Positions 1 through 12,507 of a stretch of DNA of 64,000 nucleotides are shown here, piece by piece; position 1 is the stretch's first letter, and every line of letters begins with the position of its first letter. Position numbers and translations under genes: made by a program. Under the pieces are notes generated by a model. That model searched no databases, was not told where the DNA came from, and saw only the letters and a program-made list of their open reading frames with translations. Location of the stretch: positions 35,425,606 through 35,489,605 of the forward strand of contig NC_030387.2 in assembly GCF_001625215.2 (NCBI RefSeq). The letters are read 5' to 3'. This DNA comes from Daucus carota subsp. sativus (taxonomy: Eukaryota > Streptophyta > Magnoliopsida > Apiales > Apiaceae).

Positions 1-2200
1 TTAAATAAACACTTATTAGAATCTTAATAGTAAACACTTGAAGGAACTTTAGAACCTCAGTAGATCATCAAATAATAAATATTTATAAGAACGAAAAATA
101 TTTTTAAATTGAACATTAAAATTCTAACTACAACTCGTATTGGAAAGTTAAAAATTTGAAATTAATATTAGTAAATTAGTTTCAGTTGCCAAACTTATTA
201 ACATATTAACAAATTCACAAAAAATATAATAAATAATATCAAAACGCTTAATAAAATTTAATACTCTAATTTAATATAATAAATTATAATATATTGTATT
301 TGAATTTATTTAACAAACAATTTGATATCATTAGTAGATCCCGACTAAGAAAAAATTAAATGAAAAAAACACGGAAGTGAATTTGATATAATTTTTTTAC
401 TTGTAAACTCTTATTCATCATAGGATATTGATTTGGTGTAACACATAGCGAATAAAATATATAAGAATTATTATAGTTTAGATCTAGTACGTATTCTATC
501 AAGTGATCTATTAATATAAATAATTTTTAAAGCGTTGGTTTGTATTAAAATTTATCATATCTTGCCACCTTCACCCACATTCTTAGTCAACAAAAGAGAA
601 AATTTTATTGTGTTGCTAGTGAACACCTTAAAGAATCTTGTTAAAAATAAGTTTAAAAAAATTTAATATTCAAAAATTATAATTAGTCAATAAATATATT
701 AATTGTATCGAAAAAATGAGATTTTCTTCTTTAAACCACAATAGTAATAAATACAATATGTTTTGCAGACTTTACAAGTAGAAACTTGTTGATATTATTT
801 TTTAAATATAAATATGTAATGTCATTTTTATTTAAACATTAGAATTCCTAGAAGAACACTGAGAAGGAATAAACGAGCCTATCACAAAATTAACAATTAA
901 ATCTTCTGGTTTAAGCTCTTACAAAAAAAAGTCTTCCGATTTAAGTTTTGCTACCTCTTCTATCCTCTTCGTGAGCTTTTAATGTATATGTAACTGAAAT
1001 GCTTTTAATATACATGTAATTGAACCCCTTCGCGAACACGCTAATGAATCTCTCTATCATATCTCACTAGCTTCAAACACCTTCATATTTTATTAAAACA
1101 ATACAATAGATTTTATGATAACTTTTTATCTTATCTCTAATGAACACCTTAAAGAATTTTATGAAATTATGTTAGCAGTTTAATATAAAAGATATTAATT
1201 AGTCAGTAAAAAATTAGTAACAAATGAAAATATATCTATTCTCATCAGTATTATGAACACGTTATGGAATCTCCATATTAATTAAAGCAGTAACGATTAA
1301 CTACAATATAACTCTATTTGATGATAATGTTGTAAATTAATTTATTTTTATTTTTTTTGAAAATAATTTATTTTTATTTTAAAATTAACATTAATTATTC
1401 TTTATGACTTAGAGAATTTTGTGGAATTATTTTAATAGTTTAATACAAAATAAATCAATTAGTTAGTAAAAAATAATAATAAATACATGTTATTTTGTAA
1501 AATATTCAAATTAATCTCTCATGAATGTATTATTATTAAAAACGTGAGCAAATTTATCTAGTCAATAGAGATCTGAAAAAATAAGTATTAAGGATTTATC
1601 TTTTAATTTATAAGAAGATTCTATAAAGTGATAAGAATAATTATAATAATATCAATAAAGTGATAAGTGAAAAAATAAAAAATATATATAATAATATCAA
1701 TAAATTTGTACTTGTTTTACCCGCAAAATCTCTTGTATTTATTACTATTATGATATAAAGAAGAAAATCTCATTATTTTTCTTTACCGTTATAAGAATTA
1801 CAAATTTTCCTTAAGTTGTTCGTGAGTAGAGATTTGAAAAAGTTTGTATTAAGGATTTAATGTTTTAATTTTATATGGAGATTCCATAATGTGTTCCAGT
1901 CAATGATAAGAATAATTTTATTTTTATATGAAAATAAAAAACAATTAAAATAATAATAATAATAATAATAATAATATCAATAACGTTCTAGTTGTAGTAT
2001 CCGCAAAATCTCCTGTATTATAATTTCATAATAATAAAATAATAAATACTTATATTTTATTTAAATAAAATATTATGCTAAAATAAAATTTTGATAATTA
2101 ATACGACAAAAATATAGATCGATAAATTAAAAATTCTTTAACAATATTCACATGCATGACGTTCATAACATTAGAATTCCAAGGAGAACACTCAGCGGTA
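1..2200. repeat. AT-rich intergenic block with degenerate internal repeats
   Basis: No coding sequence is evident. The stretch is built of diverged repeats. A block near 1562-1745 (motifs GAGATCTGAAAAA, AGTATTAAGGATTTA, GCAAAATCTCTTGTATT) recurs in the same order near 1827-2020, about 265-275 bp downstream. A separate motif containing GAACACCTTAAAGAAT, followed by a TTAGTCAGTAAA-like tail, recurs near 618, 1143 and, more diverged, 1400. A segment of about 48 bp at 708-754 reappears inverted at 1734-1781. This looks like old mobile-element or satellite-like debris; the family is unknown. Confidence 0.5.
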
Positions 2201-2770
2201 TAAACAATGTTGCAAGTTCCTGTTCTATTCCTCTACGTAATGTATGTGTCATTGACAGCTTGTTTCTATTTCTTAATTGTGTAAGAAGAAAAGTTTTAAT
2301 CCATCAGCCAAATGAACCCATCTATTAAAGCTTTACATATATCTTCAGTTATTGTTAAAAAAAAAAGGAGATAAAATGGTTCGTAGCGGAATGAGGAAAT
2401 ACCATTAAATCTCAGCGTGAATCATGCTAAAGAATATTTTGTCAAAACTTATTAAAGGAAACTTGTACATTTTGTTTAGATTGAATACGATACACATACG
2501 GATATAAGTTATTTATTAAGAGGAGTAAATCATATTCATTATCTCCCTAATAAAGGAAGGTTCTGTAATAATTGTGCCCTCGATACACTTAAAAATACGT
2601 ATAAAATATTTAATAGTGCAAAACGTTCCATGTACTGCCCTTTTACATAAATTAATTGTATTTATACAGTATGGAGTATATCCCATCTAATCACAAGATC
2701 AAGACTAATCCAACGGCTGGATATCACGTCTCTCATGTCTCTCGCTAAGACTCCGTCTCTTTTGAACCTC

Positions 2771-2773
<3 letters not shown>

Positions 2774-2855
<82 letters not shown>
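2774..2855. repeat. (AT)n microsatellite
   Basis: An uninterrupted run of about 41 AT dinucleotides in intergenic DNA. Copy number is likely to vary between individuals and may be compressed in an assembly. Confidence 0.97.
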
Positions 2856-2858
<3 letters not shown>

Positions 2859-3554
2859 CATATCTATGTACACGTACATGATAAATTACTAATTAATAAT
2901 CAATTGTAGTACTTTATCTAGGCGAAATGCGGGTGAATGTAACGTTATTGGCCATATGCTGCATTCGAGAACGCATCCTTTTCAAAAGTAACCATCATTT
3001 AAATATAAAATGACATATTAGCACATATCGGGTCGAATTCATGTCCCATTTCCGCAACTGTTTCTTTTAAAGACAACGTTATCTCAGACCGAGACAAATT
3101 ATTCTTAAATAATATATTTACAGAATTTACGATTTTTGGTTTAATTTAATGTGTGTGTGTGTGAATAATTTTCTCAGTATTGCATGAGTATTTTAAATAT
3201 GAATATATTAGACATACTTGTATTGTGAAATTTTAATCGATTTCATAAGGTATGAATAATTTGAAATTAGATGATTTTGATGTCAATATAATTAGCTCAA
3301 AAACAATCATGTTGAAACGGTTTAGATGTCTAGACAATTTGAATTTATGAATTGAAATAATTTTGAATATTAACTTATTTAAGTTCTATCAACTTTTTCA
3401 ACTTATTTGAGAGTTTGTGTTTCAGTTGTCTCTTCAAATGAATAAACTCGTGAATTAATTAAAAATTGAAGGTAATTAAGTTTCTCAAAATAAAATATTA
3501 AATATTCTTTTGTTCACACGATGAATACATATTATATGTATGATAGTAAAACAC

Positions 3555-3640
3555 AAATGTCGAGTTAGTGTAGTGGTATGAAAGAAGTGGATGTTACTGG
3601 CTCCAATCAAGTTCGATTCCTCGAAACCACAAATTTTTAT
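3555..3640 (+). repeat. SINE-like tRNA-derived pol III promoter
   Basis: An A-box-like TAGTGTAGTGG (3566-3576) is followed 34 bases later by a B-box-like GTTCGATTC (3611-3619), the arrangement of plant tRNA-derived SINE heads. I could not fold a tRNA cloverleaf around them. No clear tail or target duplication was found, so this may be only a SINE head or a decayed copy. Confidence 0.4.
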
Positions 3641-3654
3641 CAAATATTAGACAG

Positions 3655-3724
3655 AGGGACAAATTAGTCTTTTCACATGAATAAAAAGTCAGGGACAAAT
3701 TAGTCTTTTCACACGAATAAAAAG
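3655..3724. repeat. Tandem duplication, 36-bp unit x2
   Basis: The segment beginning AGGGACAAATTAGTC at 3655 is repeated at 3691 with one visible substitution (CATG versus CACG). It lies between the SINE-like promoter and the Helitron terminus. Confidence 0.85.
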
Positions 3725-3775
3725 CCTCATAATTTACTTGCTCACATGCCCCATGTTGGGCTATTATTAATATAA

Positions 3776-3805
3776 CTAGCTTTATAGCCCGTGCGAGGCA
3801 CGGGC
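3776..3805 (-). other. Helitron 3' terminus (hairpin plus CTAG)
   Basis: GCCCGTGC (3787-3794), loop GAG, GCACGGGC (3798-3805), then a 7-nt spacer and CTAG on the minus strand, followed by T. This is the textbook Helitron 3' signal: a GC-rich palindrome about 10 nt before CTRR, with insertion between A and T. Confidence 0.85.
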
Positions 3806-5840
3806 ATGGTGTTTGTAAAAATTTGATTGTTTTTCCGAGAAATGAATTTGGTTTTGAGAAATGCGATATCACCTTTTTGTTGTGTAGTTGGATATATCTT
3901 TGTGGTACATATTTTCCTCTGTAATTGCCTCTGTTGTGCATGGTTGTATCTGCTCTACACAGGTGCGGCCTCTTGCCGTTACGCTGGAGTTCGTGTGGTG
4001 ATGAATGCTTTATAAGTCCTAACGTTATTCAATATGTCCTCCTATTTCTGGTTCATAGCTGGCCTTGAAATCATTGAGCACCTGTTTTGCTCTTATGTCC
4101 TCTACATCTCCTACTGAGGTGTGAGGTCTGGACGTTAAGCTGATTGAGTTGCAGTAGAGGCTTCCATGTTCGCTTTGTAATCAGAGAAACAGAAGAGCTT
4201 AATTAGATGCCAAGTCCGATGGATGCTGTGAGTTAGCATAGTTTGTCAGACGTGCAGATCAGACCGAAGGAATCCTAATGAGATGATTTAATATTATTCC
4301 TGACATGTATGTGTCATAGTGTTTGATTGAATGGAGCATGTGTTTAGTATTGTTGTCTTTTTTTATATGTTGGTATAGTTTAAGGCAAGCTTTTATTTGG
4401 AATGACTGTGAATGTGAAATTTGATATCCTAATGGATTCTTTATTAAACTATTAATATAGCCATAAAAGAAAATTCATCATTTTCAGTTTTTTGACTTAG
4501 TTGTTACTAAGGCAGCAGCAATGAAGTCATCAACCTTCTTGGCATAATTATTATTTTTGTTTCTTAATTTGATGCATAATAATTATATATATATAAATGC
4601 AGTTAACATGATAGTATTGCTTGAAATATTAGAATGGAGAAATGTAAAATGTATTTATACAGAAGAAAGTGCTATCATGTTAGGCCTCTTTTAATGGGTT
4701 TTCTAGTGGTCAGCTAGGCGTTGATATGCTCATTCTCTAGGATGAGAGGTCATCTTGGTTCCGGAGATGCAAAACAGGAAGAAATATCAGAAGATACAGT
4801 AAAATATGTAGGTGAGCCAGTAAAGATTTCGCCCTATATAAAGTTCTCTGAAGATAGTGAGTGTTCATTGGAAAGCTTGAAGATGTGGAGTCTTTCTTTG
4901 CTCAGTTTGCCAAGGTACCCCATGCTCTTTCCTAATTTGCTCTCTCTAGACAAAAGTTGGTTGCCAATTTGATTGACTAATCCTTAATGTTCATGTGTAT
5001 ATCATTTGTTTCATTAGTCTTCTCATTTTAGGATCCTTTGTTTGACCCAAAATTGTAGTCTGTTGTCTTTATGAATGAAATTTACTACCTCTGCAAAAAT
5101 ATAGGAATGTATCTTAAAGCTGTTTGAACTCAGGAAACGTAAGTTTTTTGGTTGTGGCCTAAAGGTTTTTAAAAACAGGGCTCTTAGCTCATGGCTATTT
5201 TGCAGACTCGATTTATATACAGATCAGAACTAATACTATGTTCAGTAAGCAAGTTGCCTAGAACGTTACGTTGTCAGAGGAAGGACCGAAGAAGAGGGAC
5301 TATATATTATTGAACAAGAACCACTGAATCTGACTAATCTAAATTTCACTTGTTCGTAGAAATCTTATAACCTCCACTGTTTTGAGCTGCTATGTGGTTG
5401 GAAGACCTGTAGTTAAATGTGCATCTCTACAGTGAATCTAGTGTTCAGAATTTTAACCTGTTTATAGGAATATTAAAACTTTTACTGTTTCTAGCTTTCA
5501 AGGTGCGAAAGACTTGCAGACTAATGTGCATCCCTACGAATTTAGTGCTTAGAAGGAGAATGATTATCTTCGTGTAACAGGTAATGGTGAGCCACAAATC
5601 ACAAATAAGAAATAGTCTTTAATCATATTTGCCCTCAAATGTAGTTAATTTCAAAGGGGCCTTTCACATATGACAACCATAGCCTCCAACGATTAAGCAA
5701 ATAGTTTGTTCCAAATGAGAAAAGAAACGAAATAGCGTACTTGTGGCATCACTAAACGACAGAAAACCATAGGCATATATAAGCAATTAATTTCATAACC
5801 CGGAGGAGTCTTTTCCTAATTGTTCAGCAACGGACATCTT

Positions 5841-8368
5841 TCATTTGGGTGAGGAAAGCCTTGCTTTCTTGCTGGGACCCGCCTCATTGTGGTGTTCACC
5901 TCCTTTCACGTGTGTTGATGAGCCAGGCATTTCTATTAGCCGCCCGACTGTGTATCCAGCACGTCCATCTCGATTGTAAGACGACACCTTGGCCTCAAAA
6001 GCACATCGCCTGCCTATGATGTTGTTAATGATCGGTGGGATGTCCTGAGTGAGGTTGTCCTGCAGAATATTATCATTGCGGTAAGGTTTTCATTTGTTAG
6101 TAGTGTAAGTGCAATGCTTTACTTGCATAAATGTGGTTGTCTGAAGGTGGTGGGAGAGTACCTGTCCCAGATCGCTTATAATGCTCCTGACCGGGACGCC
6201 TATAAGCTGTTCTGCATCATTGTTTAGCAGGGCGAAGGTTGTTCTTCCAGAGTCATCTTGTACGCCAATAATGATCTTGTAGCTGCGATGTAAATAAGAA
6301 GCCACGGTGTTCATTGGTGCAGCGATAAACATAAAATATTAATGATTTGAGTAAAGTTAAACCGTTGTGTGTAGCCGTCTGTCTCCTTCTTGCAAGCGTC
6401 GCAGTAAAATTTGTTGTCCTCTATTCTTATACCCTTTGGGCATTTGGGACAGCTATTGTAGTACCATCCATCATATTTTGAGACATTGATAATGTTTGCC
6501 TCACATATGAAGCGCATAATCTGAATGGGATGCAATGTCATGTTATCATATAATGTGTTTATGAAGTCAAATGCACAAAAATTTATCACTCACCTCCCCC
6601 GCATTGGGAAGCTCGACCTCCAGGATGTCCTGTATTTTTACCACCTTCAAGGCATTTTCTGCCGTTGAAACAAATATCTTTTTTCTTGGTGGAGGGATGG
6701 TTGTGCCTCTCTCCCTTGCGTTGCGTATCATACTCTGACTGAGTTCTTTGAGCGGGGCATAATCTATGTTGAAGTAAGTCCTTGTTGCATCCCCACTGGA
6801 GAGTACTATATCCTTCCCTGTATGGTTTTTGTTTAAGTCTTTGTTAGTTTATGCCGTTGTTTTGTTGTGGTTTAATCTAAAGGAATTGAAGAACATGAAT
6901 TGCTGTAAAATGATTGTATATTCAGATAACAGTACTATGCAGTAGGAGGAAATGAATTATCTTTTATAGTTGGTATAGCTAAAAGAATATGCATGCATAG
7001 GTGTCAACACCGAACTATAATGGTTATAGAATTCACTGGGTTGTTTTTGCGCTAGGCAAGTGTCCAAGACATTTCTACAATATGGTTGTTTGCAGTTTGC
7101 TCTGCTTAAATACCCCTGGTGAGAGAATCGCACATATGCTGATCAAGCATCCTGTTTTTTGTAGCAAAAGTAGTGCTAATATATAAGTTCATTTTAGTAG
7201 TTTAGTGTAGCCTGTCCAGCCTGGGCGATTGTCTTAAAGATTTAGAAGTTCAATTACGTTATTGCTCGACCAGAAATAACTATAGCTGGATTTTTAAAAT
7301 GACATGAATTATGCCCTTGCGATAGTTATAAGATTTTCTATCCTTTGACCTAACTTTGCTGTAGGTAGTATTGGGTTTTCTTGTTAATTTATTTTTCCTA
7401 ACATCTGCATTTGGATAATTTTAATGCATATACACTGGGAAAAATGATCACATGTATGCTGATAATGCACTATATAAGCCTATCTGACCTGAATATTTTT
7501 TCACGAGAAGTCCTGTTATGATCACAAATGCAGCTCCATCATCTGCAGCAGCCAAATCATTCTGAAACCCGTTGGCTTTCTCTTCCCACAATGTTACAAT
7601 CATGTCTTTGTTGCTGCACGAGAATAAATTTTGATGTAATCTCCCCTAATATTTTAAGGACCACAGTTTAGGATGACAGTAAATGTTACCTGCTATCAAG
7701 CAATAGTATATCCATTTTCTTTGCTCCATTTGATGCAGTTTCCGGGTCCCCATACTCTGTAACCAGTCCAGCAACCTCTGTGGAGTTGCGTGGAGTGTAT
7801 TTAGGTGTTTGTAAATTAATGTCACATAGTTCTTGGCAAATATTTCATATCTATGAGGTTCTTAGTGTTCCAGAGAAGCGAAGGAACGTCTTCGAACTTT
7901 GTCAGTTCAAATTTGAATAATGGGATGCGTTCAGTTTCCTCCTTCGGTATCACTTTTGTGTTGTGATCAAAACTTAAGGCGATCTCAGAATTGACGATTC
8001 TGTATCCTGTTAAGTTGGGGACAACCCTGAATTGAGAGATGTCATAGACGCCACCTTCCTTTAAGAGAGGAAAGTAGTCTTGTTTCTGGTTGTTCCAGAC
8101 TGTCAGCATAATCTGGGATTGCTGCATTAGGCCCAAATGGTATCATTAGGAATGAAGAACACCAACCTATGCGCATAATAAGGTTTTGAAATACAAGTTT
8201 GTAAGTTACCTCTTCATCAATAAAAACAACTTTAGTGTTCAACATTTTCCTCTGGGAGCTTTTCTTGTCAACGCTGAACGATTCCCATATGCGTGTTGCA
8301 CGAACATGAAGGAGAACGTCTTTCGTATTCAGGCTGAGAGAGGAAATGAGTGCTGATTGAGGAGCCAT
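5841..8368 (-). CDS. RPA70-like single-stranded DNA-binding protein, copy A (Helitron cargo)
   Basis: Multi-exon gene read right to left. Exon 1 (8210-8368, 53 codons, from ATG at 8368) gives the first half of an OB fold (KDVLLHVRATRIWESF, ending FIDEE at a GT donor). The next exon (near 7840-8117) continues with LKEGGVYDISQFRVVPN. A second OB fold follows near 7500-7780 (VAGLVTEYGDPE, then NKDMIVTLWEEK). Near 6311-6590 is the zinc-ribbon third domain with CPKCP and CDACK pairs (YYNSCPKCPKG, FYCDACKKE), typical of Rep_fac-A C-terminal domains. The C-terminus ends at 5841. DBD-A, -B and -C are therefore all represented. Not every splice junction joins cleanly in frame (the exon 2/3 border near 7740-7830 does not), so the copy may be defective. 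In Helitrons such proteins are thought to bind ssDNA during rolling-circle transposition. Confidence 0.65.
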
Positions 8369-9422
8369 GAGTTGGTAGATAAAAAGTTCTGATGCTAGAG
8401 TTGAGGTTTTATAGGAAGGTGAGTTTCTGCAGTAATGGGCCTTCTTCAGGTTAGAATACCAGCAGCCGACTTTTGAATACCATACTATCAGTTAACGAAA
8501 TTTATTAGGCCAGCAATTTTTGCGTATATAAATCATCCATGTAGTTTTCTTTTATTTATAAGCAATATTTATTTCATGAAATTAAAAACGATCAACATGA
8601 GCTTCAAAAACTAACTGATAAATATTCTGCGGTATATACTACCAAAAGACATTACATCACTCGATAATATTATAACTGTAGTGACCTGAATATACTATAT
8701 GATTAATATTAGTAATACAGAAGTTTTAAAAAGTCAAAAACAATACAAATTATATGATGGAAACGTGGGCATATATTTTACTCCATGTATAAATGAATAA
8801 TATTATAATCAATTATATTTGAAGGCAGCAGAGACTAACATTTCAATTTTGTATTTTGGTTGGCTGCTTTTGATTTAGTGTCATGAGTGCAAATTTTAAA
8901 AACAGGTAAAAAGATACCACCATGAAGTGAAGCGAAATTTCATTGCTATAAATTATGTGGATTTTTCTATTATTATCCTTGAAAATAATAACATCCATTT
9001 CGAGGCACGTATGAATAAGCACGAGATTAATTTATTATTTTGTTGTTCCGATTGTATTATGTAGGTAATAAATGTTTTGATCGAAATTATAACAAAAATT
9101 ATATTAATTTCTGATTGCATTAATAATTTATAAGGAAAAATATGTTAGTGAAATTCATTTTGAAACTTACTAAAGCGTAACGTTTATAAATAATATTTGG
9201 AATATATAAGTAACAGCACATAGTAGGGCAATATTTTTGCGTTTAAGATTAGAAAAACGATGGGCAAGAAACGAAGCACACATTGCAAACAAGAAAATCT
9301 TATGAGAGCAGGTCCCTATCATTTGTAGTAAAAGTCTGAAGATTTTAAATAAGCCATAATTAATGTATTCTGTAAATAAGATCGATAACCACTCTGGAAG
9401 CCAGTATTTTCGTCGAGCTGAG

Positions 9423-11521
9423 CTAAAAAGTGTCATGAGGTCGTCCCATCCGCTGCCTCTTTTCATCAGAGAGCGCCAAACAGTGACTTGGCTTCCGCTT
9501 TCCAACCAGTTTTTCTGCCTCAACAATGGCAGTGATTATGATTTCATCTGTGCTGTTTGTGCCACTATAAACCGGGGCTTCCACTTCAAACGTGCACAAG
9601 GCATCTTTAATGCGGTTGATTCTATTGTGGAAAGTTGCTCCATGCTTGGCCTAGGACATTTGCACCAGATTTTTTTGTTAAATTGCAGGATGTCATGTGT
9701 CAATTTTATATATAAGGTGTAACAGTTTGGTTGGAGTACCATATGGTTGGCGGAGCAATCTGTTATCAACTCGAGCATAGTCAGACCAGTTATTTGCTCC
9801 AAGTCATGTGCCTTCAATACTAATCTAGCATTTGTGGTAGAGTCAGCCACCAAAATCACCGTTCTCGATCTGTAACAATTTTGAGTGCTAAAAGTAGCGA
9901 AGAAGCAAGCCGAAATTCATGTATACATATTTTGGGTTGCCATGAGAGACGTATATCTTACCGTTTGTTGATTGGAACAAAGGAGACATTGCAACCACCA
10001 CAACGATATACCTTCTCTGATGGAGACTCATGCATGCATATGGGTCTGAAGTCCCATTTCTCATGTAATAATATATCCACAATAGTAACTTTGCAGAAGA
10101 ATGCTTGTTTCCTGAAAAGCTATTAAAGATGCATGCCAAAACAGCATAATAAAACGTGGTGAATGTGATAGGAAGAATGAAGGAAGTCAACATTGCAGCA
10201 GACCTTTGGGCGGACCCATTTGTTTGGGTCTTGCATTTCTTGAAGATTGAGATATATTCTCTGTACCGAAATAGGATATAAGTTTTCATAAATTTCTGTT
10301 ATTGGCTGTCTACACAAGAATTCCCCATATCTTGATGCCACTAAATCTCCAAGGAGGCCTAATTGTTTATACGACAGGTCAAAATATAATTTTGTGGCCT
10401 TTGTTGTCGACAAATAAACACGCCCTGTATGAGAGACAATTTCAGACAGCGTAATGTGGATATCCGTTCACCAAACTATGTGTATTCCTGAAATTTATGG
10501 TAAGTGTTCTGCCTAACCTAATATTATGCAGACATTATGATACGGTGTATACAGATGCATTACCAGGCTGCGGAAGCAGATTGATGACCTACCTTTGCCA
10601 CGCTTAACCATTAAGCTGGAAATAGCCAACACGACGTTCCTCTTGCGGTATATGTTGAAATTATAGTCAAATTGTAATGTTAATTTAGGCCCCAGAAGCG
10701 AAATGGTAACAATTTCACCGCTACATGAAAAGGTGCAATAATTTTAGCCATAAGTATAGCACCGCAATGCTGTTTTTCAAATTAGACACAGATCAAAGTA
10801 CAAGCAGTAGGTTAACCTCTCGTCCATGAGTTGTATGTACAGTTTTTGGATGTCGTAGGCATTATGGTTTATGTCTCCAACATTGCAGATAATGCCGCTC
10901 ACATCTGCCAAAGACTCAGTGAAATATATGGATATTGTAATTTTAAAAAAGGCGACGCTAAATAGGGAGAAAGTTACGTATATATAAAGCACTAACCAAT
11001 CAAGGCTGAATCTTTTTCTAAATGTGTTGAAATAGTTGGCAGTGGGCAGAATTCAAATTTATATCTAGCAATAGAACAGGCATTATAGCATGCACGAACT
11101 TTTGTCCGCTGACCAAAGAGCAGCGCCTTCTCTGTATCGATCGGCTTCCATTTTGGGGGGCCAGCAACAACCTTGAAATTGCTTATGTAGTAAATCATCC
11201 CCTCATCCATTTGGTCTAGGGAAGGAGTTTTTGTTGGTGACTGGGTAAGTGCTAGACTCTGTTTATCCTGTTCATATGAAGAAAAATCATATATATGTAC
11301 AGATGTGAAAAGTAAAAGGAACAGAATTGGTAAACAACAGGATTGATTACCTCTTCGTCAAGGAGTATAAAATAGGTAGCCAGTTCATCTGGCGCTCGGT
11401 AAGATGCATCATCCCACACTCGAATGATGCGTACTCTTATGATCTCTTCATGAAAACCGAAGTTGAGGTTAGGGACGAGAGCGCCGTCGGGCATGAAATA
11501 GTAGTTTTTCTTTGCGGTCAT
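9423..11521 (-). CDS. RPA70-like single-stranded DNA-binding protein, copy B (Helitron cargo)
   Basis: A second, diverged RPA70-like gene upstream of copy A and in the same orientation. The start chosen is ATG at 11521 (MTAKKNYYF). The first OB half contains IIRVRIIRVWDDAS and ends FILLDEE, exactly where copy A has FIDEE. The next exon has MIYYISNFKVVAG. DBD-B follows near 10850-10920 (DVSGIICNVGD), then a segment ATKLYFDLSYKQL near 10330-10400. A zinc-ribbon-like VYRCGGCNVSP lies near 9960-10060, then ARLVLKAHDLEQITG, and the C-terminus ends at 9423 (GRPHDTF). The exon count is high and I did not verify each junction. The shared exon boundary suggests the two copies descend from one duplicated gene. 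Confidence 0.6.
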
Positions 11522-11660
11522 GGTTTTCTGTTTTCCCAGGAGTGCACGAAGGTGATTAGTCGAAAGAAAATAAGTTATATGTAATAGACAATAATAGAAT
11601 TTTAATGACACATTATGGAAGCCTTTACGAGCGCCAAAATAATCATGAACTCCTCAAAGC

Positions 11661-12507
11661 TGAAAAGTCAGGTAAACAATGATAATATAATTTTGATAAA
11701 AATCATTATTATTTACTTGTCCATATGTCCCCTTCTATCACTAAGCTGATTGAAAAGTTGAAGCGCAGGCATCGCAGCAGCTCCGATAGTATTATATGAC
11801 AATGACCGATATTATTATATGACAATGAGGCAGAATATAAAATGATTCTAAAAATTAATAAATGTTCAGGATCTTGTGTCGGTAAGGGGAAACAAATGAT
11901 TTTAAAAATTACTAAATGTTTAAGGTGTTGTGTTGGTAAAGAAAGCGAGAGAGATATTATTAGGAAAAAATTGATAATACAATATAATAATTATGGACAA
12001 AACTAACCAACTTAAACCTTCTCAAGATTGTAATTTCGTATAGAACTTTGATAGTCCTGTGAACTTTGATACCTAGCATGCATGTCGCCGCTGCGTTGTG
12101 TACTCTAAGTCCTGTAGTGGCGCCTCGTTCCACCTGTGCTTGGCCGTTGCGGCACCTAATATTGCTACAGGTAAGTGGCGCTATGGTAATGGGCTCTAAG
12201 TGGTGGTTGGCCTTGGAGCAGCGCCTGGTTATATGCTAGTGGCGCCTCTGCCATTGTATGACACCTACTGCTATTACCGTGTTCACCAAAGCTAGGAGTT
12301 GAGCAAATGATACCTGGATTTATAAATTGAATGTGCTAGTTTTATGAATTGTGTCAATGAGTTATGGAAAATCACTCCAAGGAATGAGGACAGCCCTAAA
12401 ACATACATGAAAAATGGTTTCCAGATGGCATTTGAGTAAATCTTTTGATGGCGAAGAACTCTTGCCATTTAGCGCGAGGCATCTAATCCAGCCTTCAATC
12501 CACTAAG
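11661..12507. other. Unassigned stretch, including a G+C-richer segment
   Basis: No gene recognised. 12060-12290 is conspicuously richer in G+C than its surroundings and repeats short words such as GTGGCGCC and GCGCCT. No reading frame or known terminus could be supported. The missing 5' end of the Helitron-like element may lie here. Confidence 0.4.

Larger units (their letters stand above)
3776..11660 (-). mobile_element. Helitron-like element carrying two RPA70-like genes (right end not located)
   Basis: Read on the minus strand, the left boundary is a canonical Helitron 3' end: a perfect 8-bp-stem hairpin (3787-3805, loop of 3), a 7-nt spacer, then CTAG (3776-3779) abutting a host T. Two genes for replication protein A 70-kDa-like proteins follow in the same orientation; such genes are known cargo of plant Helitrons. 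I found no Rep/helicase coding sequence, so the copy appears non-autonomous or heavily deleted. The right end (5'-TC on the minus strand) was not identified; 11660 is simply just past the second gene. The two genes could instead be host genes beside a short element. Confidence 0.6.

Noticed and set aside
3561-3640. Possible tRNA gene
   Set aside because: A- and B-box-like words are present, but the acceptor and anticodon stems cannot be paired, so it is listed only as a SINE-like promoter.
3827-4015. 62-codon plus-strand frame beside the Helitron end
   Set aside because: Low-complexity hydrophobic translation inside the non-coding Helitron end; no start context or homology.
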